From NCBI GenBank assembly GCA_031393505.1, contig JANMVX010000333.1:1-36937 (forward strand): 36,937 nucleotides of DNA. The letters run 5' to 3'. The stretch comes from JANYHF01 sp031393505 (GTDB lineage Bacteria; Pseudomonadota; Alphaproteobacteria; Rhizobiales; Hyphomicrobiaceae). Of this stretch, positions 8,585 to 16,849 are shown one piece after another. The notes beneath the pieces are model-generated. The model saw only the letters and a program-made list of their open reading frames with translations. It had not been told where the DNA came from and did no database searches. A program made the position numbers and the translations under genes. How positions within the stretch are numbered: the first letter of the stretch is position 1; every line of letters begins with the position of its first letter.

Positions 8585-9619
8585 ATGACCCAAGATCTTC
8601 TGTCCGTCCAGTACCTCCGCGCCCTTGCTGCGATGATGGTTGTGCTGGTTCACGTCGAAGGGCATCTAACGCGACTGGGCTATGTCGGCGGCTGGCCCCC
8701 GGCGCTGCATGGCGGGGTCGATATTTTCTTTGTCACCAGCGGATTTATCATGTGGGTGACGACCGTCAAGCGCACGCTGACGCCGTCACAATTTCTCAGA
8801 TTCAGACTGCAGCGCATCCTCCCGTTGTACTGGATTATCACCACCTTGGCGGTCGCGCTCATGGTCGTGCTGCCGACGCTTTATCAGGGCGGGCAGCTAA
8901 GCTTCGTGCACGTTCTGGCCTCCTATCTGTTCATTCCGTCCGAGCATCCGCTCTTGCACACCATGGTGCCGGTGCTCTTGCCCGGCTGGACGCTGAACTA
9001 TGAGATGTTTTTCTATCTGATTTTTGCCGGCTGCCTTTGGCTGGCGCCGCACCGGCGCATCCTGGTGCTGATTGGGATCCTGGTTGGGCTTGCCTTGTTG
9101 CACCGTTTCATCCCGGACCAGTGGATGATCGCCAGTTACTGGACCGCGGACATCATTCTGGAGTTCGCGTTCGGCGCGCTGCTTGGCGTTCTCTATTCCA
9201 GGGGGTGGAAGCTCCCCGATGCGCTCGCCCTCGGGCTGCTCGTCATCGGCGCCCTAAGCATGATCGCCGCCCAATACGTGGTGCTGCCTCGCTCCATCGG
9301 CGGCGGCGTTCCGGCCGTCATGATCCTGGCTGGAGCCATTTATCTGGAGCGCAATCACGAGTTTGGCCGCTGGTCTGCGCTTGGCGCCTTGGGCGATGCA
9401 TCGTACTCGCTCTATCTGATCCATGGCCTGACGCTGTCGTTCGCCCGGCAGGTGTGGCAGCGACTCGGTCTTGCCGACACTCCAGACAGTTTTCCGATGT
9501 TTGTAGTGTTTGCTTTGGCTCTGTGTTGCCTGTTGGCATTGCTCACCTATCGGATTGTTGAACGTCCACTGATTTCCGCCTTCCGCCGTCAAGGCCGCCC
9601 CATCGCCGTCCTGGCCTAG
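8585..9619 (+). CDS. Acyltransferase 3 membrane protein
   Basis: This 344-aa multi-pass protein shows the same family signatures: VQYLRALAAMMVVLVHVEGH with the catalytic histidine, GGVDIFFVTSGFIMW, RLQRILPLYW, and YSLYLIHGL near the end, closing with YRIVERPL. It probably O-acylates a lipopolysaccharide or exopolysaccharide in the inner membrane. It resembles exopolysaccharide acetyltransferases of the ExoZ type more than the divergent neighbour does. The pair are not close copies of each other. The acceptor is unknown. Confidence 0.88.
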   Translation: MTQDLLSVQYLRALAAMMVVLVHVEGHLTRLGYVGGWPPALHGGVDIFFVTSGFIMWVTTVKRTLTPSQFLRFRLQRILPLYWIITTLAVALMVVLPTLYQGGQLSFVHVLASYLFIPSEHPLLHTMVPVLLPGWTLNYEMFFYLIFAGCLWLAPHRRILVLIGILVGLALLHRFIPDQWMIASYWTADIILEFAFGALLGVLYSRGWKLPDALALGLLVIGALSMIAAQYVVLPRSIGGGVPAVMILAGAIYLERNHEFGRWSALGALGDASYSLYLIHGLTLSFARQVWQRLGLADTPDSFPMFVVFALALCCLLALLTYRIVERPLISAFRRQGRPIAVLA

Positions 9620-9750
9620 CGGCGCGATCCGATGTGCACGGCCAACTGGGGAGCAGGTGGCCGTGGCGGCTCCTGGCGCACATCGACTCGGCCCTGCCCC
9701 ACCGCTAGAACGTTGCCTCTTTCGCGTGCGATCCGACAAAGGGCAGACCC

Positions 9751-10599
9751 ATGAGCGAGTACCGGCAGATCATCGCGGCCCTTTACCGGCTGTACCAGAA
9801 CAGCGGGTTCGCCATGGCGGGCGCAGTGGCGTTCTCGTTCATCGTCTCGCTGTTCCCGTTCTCCGTCTTCCTCGGCGCCATTGCCGGCGTGTTCGGCGGC
9901 CGGCCGCTGGCGGCCCAGGCCATCGAGCAGATGTTCGCCGTGCTGCCAAAAAGCGTCGCCGATGTACTGGCGCCGCAGATCGAGCAGATCATGGGCGAGA
10001 GCCGCGTCGGCCTCTTGACCCTGAGCGGCGTGCTCGCCCTGTTCTTCGCCACCACGGCCAATGAGACTCTGCGGGCCGCCCTTAATGGCGCCTACCGCGT
10101 CACCGAGCGGCGGCCCTATCTGCTATGCTTGGCGCTGTCCGCGCTGTTTCTCACGTTGACCGCGCTGGCCATGCTGGTGCTGGCCTGGGTGCTGGTGGTG
10201 GGGCCGAACCTGGTGCCCGTCATGAAGATCCCACTGCTCACCAGCCTGTTCGAGGCCGATTGGTTTTCAACGCTGCTGCGCTACGGCTTCGCTGGCGGCG
10301 TGCTGGCGGTCTACCTGCTTGGCGTCCATCTTTGGCTCGCGGCCGGGAACCGCAAACTCCGAGAGGTCTGGCCGGGCGTGCTGCTCACCATCTGCCTCAT
10401 GCTGGCGTTGGCGGCGCTATACTCGCGCTACCTCGCGCTCAGCACCTACACGCAATTCTATGAGGGCCCGACACAGGTCATGGTGGCGCTGATCTTTTTC
10501 CAAGTGACAGGGATCGCGATCCTGCTGGGCGCAGAGCTCAACCGGGGCATTATCGAGCTGTCGCGACTGACACTAAGCACGGCCGACCCGGCGAATTAG
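9751..10599 (+). CDS. YihY/BrkB family inner-membrane protein
   Basis: This 282-aa protein has about six hydrophobic segments and the family features VAFSFIVSLFPFSVFLGAI near the N-terminus, LTLSGVLALFFATTA in the middle, and FFQVTGIAILLGAELNRGI near the end. YihY/BrkB proteins (once called ribonuclease BN in error) have no settled function; some were linked to serum resistance. A diverged copy of its last ~25 codons lies 650 bp downstream, beyond the cupin gene. The ATG at 9751 is preceded by AAAGGG at about 9738-9743. Confidence 0.87.
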   Translation: MSEYRQIIAALYRLYQNSGFAMAGAVAFSFIVSLFPFSVFLGAIAGVFGGRPLAAQAIEQMFAVLPKSVADVLAPQIEQIMGESRVGLLTLSGVLALFFATTANETLRAALNGAYRVTERRPYLLCLALSALFLTLTALAMLVLAWVLVVGPNLVPVMKIPLLTSLFEADWFSTLLRYGFAGGVLAVYLLGVHLWLAAGNRKLREVWPGVLLTICLMLALAALYSRYLALSTYTQFYEGPTQVMVALIFFQVTGIAILLGAELNRGIIELSRLTLSTADPAN

Positions 10600-10686
10600 G
10601 GGCCAACTTATAATGCGTCTCATCCATTCGGTGAACGACTGCGCTATCGCCACATGTATCCTGGTCGGCTTGGACACCGGAAAGGG

Positions 10687-11253
10687 ATGCAAAAGAACAG
10701 ATCATTTCTACTCGTTCTTGCAGGCAGCAGTGCGCTTTGGGCGGTCGGCGCCAAGGCCCATGATGTGAAAGGGGAATTGACCAATCTCGCGACGCCGGCG
10801 GTCATCAAGAGCGGCGAAGGCGCCGGACAGACTTTCACGGTTCTGGGACACAGCATCACGGAAATCATGACGTCCGAAGCGTTCGGCGGCGCCTACTACA
10901 TTTTGAAAATTGTGACCCCGCCAGGAGCCGGTGTGCCGCCCCATATTCATTCGCGTGAAGACGAGATCGGTACGGTCGTTTCGGGTGACTTCGAGATTTT
11001 CATTGGCGGCAAAGTCACCAAGGCGGGCCCGAGCGACACGTTCAACTTTGCCCACGGAACGATGCACGGCTTCAAGGTCGTCGGCAAAACTCCGGGAGAA
11101 ACCCGCTGGGTGGTTGTGCCGGGCGCCAACTTTCAGTCGTTCTTCCGGCAGTTCGGCGCGTTCCCCCCGGGGCCGCCCGGTATGGCGAAGTTGGACAAGC
11201 TGCACACCGATCACGGCATGAAACTGCCGCCCCCTTCTGATCCTTGGTGGTGA
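10687..11253 (+). CDS. Secreted cupin-domain protein
   Basis: The protein of 188 aa starts with a signal peptide (MQKNRSFLLVLAGSSALWAV, then GAKA before the likely cut). The single cupin domain has PHIHSREDE (His-x-His and Glu) and a later HGTMHGF histidine, a metal-binding set. Similar exported cupins are annotated as quercetin-dioxygenase-like, but the substrate cannot be told. The C-terminal tail is proline-rich (PPPSDPWW). I chose the start at 10687 because it begins the signal peptide; an ATG at 10654 has no ribosome site. The gene sits between yihY and a relic of the yihY 3' end, so it looks like inserted cargo. Confidence 0.82.
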   Translation: MQKNRSFLLVLAGSSALWAVGAKAHDVKGELTNLATPAVIKSGEGAGQTFTVLGHSITEIMTSEAFGGAYYILKIVTPPGAGVPPHIHSREDEIGTVVSGDFEIFIGGKVTKAGPSDTFNFAHGTMHGFKVVGKTPGETRWVVVPGANFQSFFRQFGAFPPGPPGMAKLDKLHTDHGMKLPPPSDPWW

Positions 11254-11255
11254 GG

Positions 11256-11328
11256 CACAGGCATCGCAATCCTGCTGGGGGGTGGAACTCAATCGGGTTA
11301 TTATCGGGTGGTCACGACTCACTTTGAC
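11256..11328 (+). pseudogene. Relic of the yihY 3' end
   Basis: Starting at the cupin stop codon, the DNA matches the end of the intact yihY gene (about 10505-10577). One frame reads TGIAILLG as in the gene. After a one-base shift the next frame reads ELNRVIIGWSRLTL, against ELNRGIIELSRLTL in yihY. By eye about three quarters of the bases agree over 70 bp. The match fades just before the pgi start. It is a direct repeat and cannot be functional alone. Confidence 0.78.
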
Positions 11329-11354
11329 CCCCACCCCCGCTTGAAAGCCCTCTC

Positions 11355-13001
11355 ATGGCAGCCAAAACACCGACCATCGCTTCGTCGTTCGCCGCCCTGC
11401 GCCGCCACCTCAAGGACCGGGGGCCGATGGATATGCGGGCTGCCTTCGAGGGCGATCCTGGCCGGTTTGCTCGTTTCTCGCTGCAAGCCGAGGAGGTTTT
11501 TCTCGACGCCTCCAAATGCGCCCTGGATGACGAGGCCATGCAGTTGCTCGTGGCCTTGGCTGAGACGGCGAAGGTCGCCGGGAAGCGCGACGCCATGTTT
11601 GCCGGCCAAACCATCAACAACACCGAGGGGCGGGCCGTGCTGCATACGGCGCTGCGCGGCGATGATCGCAAACCGCTAATGCTCGATGGCGAGAACATCA
11701 TGGAGGACATTCGCAGCGTCGGCATTGCCGCGGCCGCCTTCAGCCATGGCGTGCGCGAGGGAAAGATCAAGGGATCGGGCGGCAAGAAATTCACCGATGT
11801 GATCAACATCGGCATCGGCGGTTCGGACCTGGGGCCGGCCATGACAACGCTGGCGCTTGCTCCCTATCATGACGGACCGCGGCTGCATTTCGTGTCGAAC
11901 GTCGACGGCGCCCACATTGCGGATACGTTGAAGGGCCTCAACCCGGCGACAACGTTGGTGCTGATCGCGTCAAAAACTTTCACCACCATCGAGACCATGA
12001 CCAACGCAGCTACGGCGCGGGCCTGGATCGCCGGCGCGCTCGGTGAAAAATCCGTGGGCGCCCATTTTGCCGCAATTTCGACCGCGCTCGACAAAGTCGC
12101 CGCCTTTGGCATCGCGCGCGATCGCATTTTTGGCTTCTGGGATTGGGTCGGTGGGCGCTACTCCATCTGGTCCTCGATCGGACTGCCACTGATGATCGCC
12201 ATCGGCTCGCAGAATTTCGTTCAGTTCCTGCGCGGCGCGCATGCCATGGACGAACATTTCCGCAGCGCGCCGCTGGACAAAAACTTGCCGGTCCGGCTCG
12301 GACTGATCGGCATCTGGCATCGCAACATCTGTGGGTATTCCTCGCGCGCCGTCATTCCCTACGATCAGCGGCTGTCGAGGCTGCCAGCTTATCTGCAACA
12401 GCTCGATATGGAATCGAACGGCAAGAGTGTCACAAAGTCAGGCAAGCCTGTGGCGCGCGCGACCGGGCCGATGGTCTGGGGCGAGCCTGGCACCAATGGT
12501 CAACATGCGTTTTTCCAGCTGCTGCATCAGGGGACGGACGTTGTCCCAGTGGAGTTCCTGGTGGCGGCGCAAGCGCACGAGCCCGCAGCGATGGCGGCCC
12601 ATCACAGCCTGCTGCTGGCCAATTGCCTGGCGCAATCGGAAGCCTTGATGCGTGGACGGACTCTTGAGGAGGCGACGGCGCAACTCTTGAAGGCGGGCCC
12701 CAGCAAGGCCGACGCCGAGCGCATCGCACCGCACCGCGTGTTTCCCGGCAACCGCCCTTCGGTGACCATCGCCTACCCAAAACTCGATCCCGCGACGCTG
12801 GGCAAACTGCTCGCGCTCTATGAGCACCGCGTGTTCGTCGAAGCCGCGATCTGGGACATCAACGCCTTCGACCAATGGGGCGTGGAACTGGGCAAGGAAC
12901 TGGCGACCGGGCTGCAGCCCATCGTCGAGGGCAAGGCCAGCGCGAAGGGGCGCGATGCCTCGACGGCGGGCCTGGTGGCGAAGCTACGAGGGTGGCAGTA
13001 G
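11355..13001 (+). CDS. pgi: Glucose-6-phosphate isomerase
   Basis: The enzyme interconverts glucose-6-phosphate and fructose-6-phosphate in the cytoplasm. Its 548 aa match the usual bacterial length. Visible family motifs are INIGIGGSDLGPAM in the sugar-phosphate-binding SIS domain, WDWVGGRYSIWSSIGLP (PROSITE-type signature), WGEPGTNGQHAFFQLLHQGT with the catalytic Glu and His, and FDQWGVELGK with the catalytic lysine. The ATG at 11355 follows the yihY relic. Downstream come REP palindromes and then glpX on the other strand, so two sugar-phosphate enzymes flank the transposase unit. Confidence 0.96.
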   Translation: MAAKTPTIASSFAALRRHLKDRGPMDMRAAFEGDPGRFARFSLQAEEVFLDASKCALDDEAMQLLVALAETAKVAGKRDAMFAGQTINNTEGRAVLHTALRGDDRKPLMLDGENIMEDIRSVGIAAAAFSHGVREGKIKGSGGKKFTDVINIGIGGSDLGPAMTTLALAPYHDGPRLHFVSNVDGAHIADTLKGLNPATTLVLIASKTFTTIETMTNAATARAWIAGALGEKSVGAHFAAISTALDKVAAFGIARDRIFGFWDWVGGRYSIWSSIGLPLMIAIGSQNFVQFLRGAHAMDEHFRSAPLDKNLPVRLGLIGIWHRNICGYSSRAVIPYDQRLSRLPAYLQQLDMESNGKSVTKSGKPVARATGPMVWGEPGTNGQHAFFQLLHQGTDVVPVEFLVAAQAHEPAAMAAHHSLLLANCLAQSEALMRGRTLEEATAQLLKAGPSKADAERIAPHRVFPGNRPSVTIAYPKLDPATLGKLLALYEHRVFVEAAIWDINAFDQWGVELGKELATGLQPIVEGKASAKGRDASTAGLVAKLRGWQ

Positions 13002-13016
13002 GGCGGGGAGGTCGCG

Positions 13017-13085
13017 AGGGGCGAGCAGCGCTCGCCCTCAGGCAGCGCGCCGTGCCGATGGAGGGCGAGCGCTAGTCGCCCCTAC
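13017..13085. repeat. REP/BIME copy A
   Basis: Two hairpins face each other. The left arm is GGGCGAGC-AGC-GCTCGCCC. The right arm is the same in inverse orientation but is damaged by one base (GCTAGTCGCCC where copies B and C have GCTGCTCGCCC). The spacer between them is CAGCGCGCCGTGCCGATGG-like and is shared with copy B. It is the outermost copy, next to pgi. Confidence 0.8.
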
Positions 13086-13101
13086 GCCATTGGCGCCGCG
13101 A

Positions 13102-13163
13102 GTCACCCCAACCCGTGCCTGCCGCCTGGAAATCCGCGTTTCGTCCGTATCCACCGCAACGGT
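13102..13163 (-). pseudogene. Copy of the glpX 3' end
   Basis: Read on the minus strand, this stretch is in frame up to a TGA stop and gives RWIRTKRGFPGGRHGLG. The intact glpX ends RWIRTKHGFPGGGHGLG. About nine in ten bases agree with 13961-14020, and the match ends abruptly at about 13163. It lies between REP copies A and B as a direct repeat of the glpX terminus, on the far side of the RAYT gene. Confidence 0.88.
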
Positions 13164-13192
13164 TTGATCGCACTGGCGGTGGCAATCTTTCG

Positions 13193-13265
13193 GCGTAGGG
13201 GCGAGCGCTCGCCCTCGGGCAGCGTGCCGTGCCGATGGAGGGCGAGCGCTGCTCGCCCCTACGCC
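13193..13265. repeat. REP/BIME copy B
   Basis: The outer ends GGCGTAGGGG and CCCCTACGCC are perfect complements. The left inner arm is GGGCGAGCGCTCGCCC without the AGC loop; the right arm is GGGCGAGC-GCT-GCTCGCCC. The spacer is nearly identical to copy A. It lies immediately beyond the 3' end of the RAYT gene. Confidence 0.85.
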
Positions 13266-13286
13266 GTTGGCGCCGCGTACTCACCA

Positions 13287-13793
13287 TCACCGCCAGCGAT
13301 TTTCGGAGTCTTCGGCCCAGCGCAACAGGTTTTGCTCGATATAGGCCTCAATAGCCGCCAGATCGTCTTCATCTCTGATTACATGTTCATAGAAACTGCG
13401 CAGCCAGACGACCGCATTGCTGTGCTGTACGGCTGCGCGATGCTGCCGCGTCACGGTCGCCTTATAACCAGAAACAACGCTGCTCAAACTCCGCCGGCCA
13501 AATCCCAGCGGCCGCGCCATAGGTTCAACATCGGTCTTCGGCAGCCAAATGATCGCATGCAGATGATTCGGCATCACCACAAAGGCTCCGAGGGTCACTC
13601 CCGGCCGGATTTGGGGCGTTGCAAGCCATTCGTTGGAAACAATGCCGCCGAGTGTGCTCAATTCGAACTGGCCAGCTTCGACCCTTCCGAACAAGCAGTC
13701 CCTATTGGCGGCAACGAGCGTGATGTAATACGCACCTGGCGACGCGTAGTCGTATCCGGGCAAGCGGATTGAGCGTCGATGGTGGTCGGACAT
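13287..13793 (-). CDS. REP-associated tyrosine transposase (RAYT, Y1/HUH family)
   Basis: This 168-aa protein starts like other RAYTs with RRSIRLPGYDYASPGAYYIT. It holds the HUH-type motif MPNHLHAIIW and the catalytic-tyrosine region RSFYEHVIRDEDDL, followed by YIEQN. RAYTs are single-copy relatives of IS200/IS605 transposases that cut single-stranded REP hairpins. Here REP copies flank it on both sides, which confirms the type. I chose the ATG at 13793; a GTG at 13802 would add three residues. The reading frame is intact, so activity is possible. Confidence 0.92.
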   Translation of the reverse strand: MSDHHRRSIRLPGYDYASPGAYYITLVAANRDCLFGRVEAGQFELSTLGGIVSNEWLATPQIRPGVTLGAFVVMPNHLHAIIWLPKTDVEPMARPLGFGRRSLSSVVSGYKATVTRQHRAAVQHSNAVVWLRSFYEHVIRDEDDLAAIEAYIEQNLLRWAEDSENRWR

Positions 13794-13870
13794 GGTGCAC
13801 ACCCAAATAATGGTCAGTACATAGCATATCCGATATCCATGGCGAAAGAGGCGGTGGCAACCCTATCACC

Positions 13871-13940
13871 GTAGGGGCGAGCAGCGCTCGCCCTCGTGCA
13901 GCGTGCGCGGTGTGAGAGGGCGAGCGCTGCTCGCCCCTAC
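13871..13940. repeat. REP/BIME copy C
   Basis: The outer ends GTAGGGGCGAGC and GCTCGCCCCTAC are complementary. Both inner hairpins are complete, GGGCGAGC-AGC-GCTCGCCC and its inverse. The spacer differs from copies A and B (GTGCAGCGTGCGCGGTGTGA). It sits 21 bases from the glpX stop codon, at the 5' side of the RAYT gene. Confidence 0.87.
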
Positions 13941-13961
13941 AACATTGCCGCCATTCGCACG

Positions 13962-14951
<990 letters not shown>

Positions 14952-14982
14952 GCGTCTGCTCCCAGTTAAAAGGCGACGGACC

Positions 14983-15084
14983 GTAGGGCGCAATAGGCCT
15001 CTTCGCCGTATTGCGCCGTGGAGGTCAATGGCGACCTCCGGCGGCGCAATACGGCGCGAAGAAAAAGCGCCTATTGCGCCCTAC
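14983..15084. repeat. 102-bp nested palindrome between glpX and hom
   Basis: Three nested stems share one centre. Outer: GTAGGGCGCAATAGGC (14983-14998) with its exact complement at 15069-15084. Middle: CGCCGTATTGCGCC (15005-15018) with 15043-15056. Inner: GGAGGTC (15020-15026) with GACCTCC (15033-15039). The sequence is unlike the RAYT-linked REP elements. It may be a separate REP or small MITE-like family, and it could form a stable RNA hairpin in a hom-glpX transcript. Confidence 0.82.
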
Positions 15085-15093
15085 GCCCCACGA

Positions 15094-16422
15094 TTAAACA
15101 CTCTCGATGCGTATCATCTGCGGCTTGGACTTCACATGCCCATCCGCCTCAATCTTGTCCAGCGCCGAACGAATGGCGGCTTCCGTCGTGTCATGCGTAA
15201 TCATGATCACCGGAACGGGCGCGCCGGTCGAATCTGCCGCGCGCGTGCCGTTACGCGGGCGCTTCTGCACGATGCTCTCCAGCGACACCTTTTCCGCCGC
15301 CATGCGTTGCGCAATCGCGGCAAACGCGCCCGGCTTGTCGAACACGGACAACCGCACATAATAGCCGCCGGCATGGGCTTTCAGCTGCGCCTGCCGGTAC
15401 GGCGCCAGTTTCTCCACCGGCAGAACAAATGCCGGCGAGGCGTCGCCCAGCGCGATATCGGCGAGGTCGCTGACGACCGAGGACGCCGTCGCCTTGGCGC
15501 CCGCGCCCGGGCCGACCAGCGTCAGGCCGCCGGCATAGTCCGTATCGATCGCAACGCAGTTGGTGACGCCGTTCACCGCCGCGATGGCCGAGCCGATCGG
15601 CACCATGGTCGGGTGCACGCGTTGCTCGATGCCGGTTTCTGTACGCTGCGCCACGCCCAGAAGCTTGATGCGGTAGCCCAACTCCTCGGCGGCATCGATA
15701 TCGGCGGCGCGGATACCTTCGATGCCTTCGATGTACACGTCCTCCAGCGACAGTTTTGTGCCGAACGCCAAAGACGTCAGCAGCGTGAGCTTGTGCGCGG
15801 TATCAAAGCCGCCGATGTCGAAGGTCGGGTCCGCCTCGGCATAGCCCTTGGCCTGGGCCTCCTTCAAAACATCTTCAAAACTGCGTCCCTCGGATTGCAT
15901 GAGTGAAAGAATATAGTTGCAGGTGCCGTTGAGGATGCCGCTGACACGCGTGATGCGGTTGGAGGCGAGGCTCTCGCGCAGAACCTTGATGACAGGTATG
16001 CCGCCGGCAACCGCAGCCTCGAATTTGAGCGCAACGCCTTTGCTCTCGGCAAGCTGGGCCAGCGCGACACCGTGATGGGCGATCAGCGCCTTGTTCGCGG
16101 TGACGACAGGCTTGCCGGCCTTTAGCGCCGCTTCCACCGACGCCCGTGCCGCGCCCTCCTCGCCGCCGATCAGCTCGACGAACACATCCACATCGGGGCT
16201 GGTGGCCACGGCTACGGCGTCGCTAAGCCACTTGGCCTTGGACAGGTCTACGCCACGATTCTTGGCTTTGTCGCGCGCGGTCACGGCAGTGACGACCACC
16301 GAACGGGCTAGCTTGGCCGATAGCGCGGCAGCGTTCCCGGCCAGCAGCTGCGCCACGCCCGCGCCGACCGTGCCGAGGCCCGCAATGCCTACCCGCAAAG
16401 CCTCATTGGCGGCATCCGTCAT
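15094..16422 (-). CDS. hom: Homoserine dehydrogenase
   Basis: This 442-aa enzyme reduces aspartate semialdehyde to homoserine for threonine and methionine synthesis. The N-terminal Rossmann motif is GIAGLGTVGAG (13-23), the family signature GILNGTCNYILSLM follows in the catalytic domain, and the C-terminal part (GGYYVRLSVFDKPGAFAAIA) is an ACT domain, which usually binds threonine for feedback control. Three in-frame ATGs exist (16443, 16434, 16422). I took 16422 because a GGGGA stands at a suitable distance and the Rossmann strand begins soon after. Confidence 0.95.
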   Translation of the reverse strand: MTDAANEALRVGIAGLGTVGAGVAQLLAGNAAALSAKLARSVVVTAVTARDKAKNRGVDLSKAKWLSDAVAVATSPDVDVFVELIGGEEGAARASVEAALKAGKPVVTANKALIAHHGVALAQLAESKGVALKFEAAVAGGIPVIKVLRESLASNRITRVSGILNGTCNYILSLMQSEGRSFEDVLKEAQAKGYAEADPTFDIGGFDTAHKLTLLTSLAFGTKLSLEDVYIEGIEGIRAADIDAAEELGYRIKLLGVAQRTETGIEQRVHPTMVPIGSAIAAVNGVTNCVAIDTDYAGGLTLVGPGAGAKATASSVVSDLADIALGDASPAFVLPVEKLAPYRQAQLKAHAGGYYVRLSVFDKPGAFAAIAQRMAAEKVSLESIVQKRPRNGTRAADSTGAPVPVIMITHDTTEAAIRSALDKIEADGHVKSKPQMIRIESV

Positions 16423-16518
16423 GGCAATCCCCATCTCACGCAAGGCCCGAAGGCGATTCGACCTGGGGGAATTTATGCCCCGATTTGGCCGCCCAAGCGA
16501 GCGGAATTGGCCTGCGCG

Positions 16519-16740
16519 TCACTGTTCTGGGACGGGGGTGGTCAGCACGGCCGGCTGCACCGTCGCCTCGGCGGCGGCTTTTGCAGCGGCGAGTTGCTTG
16601 AGTTTGGCGGCCTGTTCTTCGGGGGTGAGCGTTTTTTCGGCCACCGGGTCCAGGCCAGGTAATGTGGGAGGCGCCGTGGTTGAGCATCCGGCCAGCGCCA
16701 GCAGCATCGTCAGGCACACGGTGCGCAGGCTTAGAAGCAT
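16519..16740 (-). CDS. Small lipoprotein
   Basis: The 73-aa product has a type II signal peptide (MLLSLRTVCLTMLLALAGC) with lipobox LAGC, so the cysteine at residue 19 would be acylated. The mature part is Pro/Thr-rich and then has an Ala/Lys/Glu-rich helix (TPEEQAAKLKQLAAAKAAAE). No domain is known to me. It lies upstream of hom in the same direction and is divergent from phaC. Its function cannot be assigned. Confidence 0.7.
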   Translation of the reverse strand: MLLSLRTVCLTMLLALAGCSTTAPPTLPGLDPVAEKTLTPEEQAAKLKQLAAAKAAAEATVQPAVLTTPVPEQ

Positions 16741-16849
16741 TTTCGCAAAGTCCTGTGCGACGATCTGTTGTTGCGGCGCAACACTATGCTAACATGCGGG
16801 CAGTGTTGTGATTTGCCCGACCCCACTCCCGTCCGGATACAAGTATTCG

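Noticed and set aside
13017..13940. REP copies considered as a CRISPR array
   Set aside because: Only three copies, spaced irregularly by a gene and by a glpX fragment, each a palindromic pair; they are REP elements.
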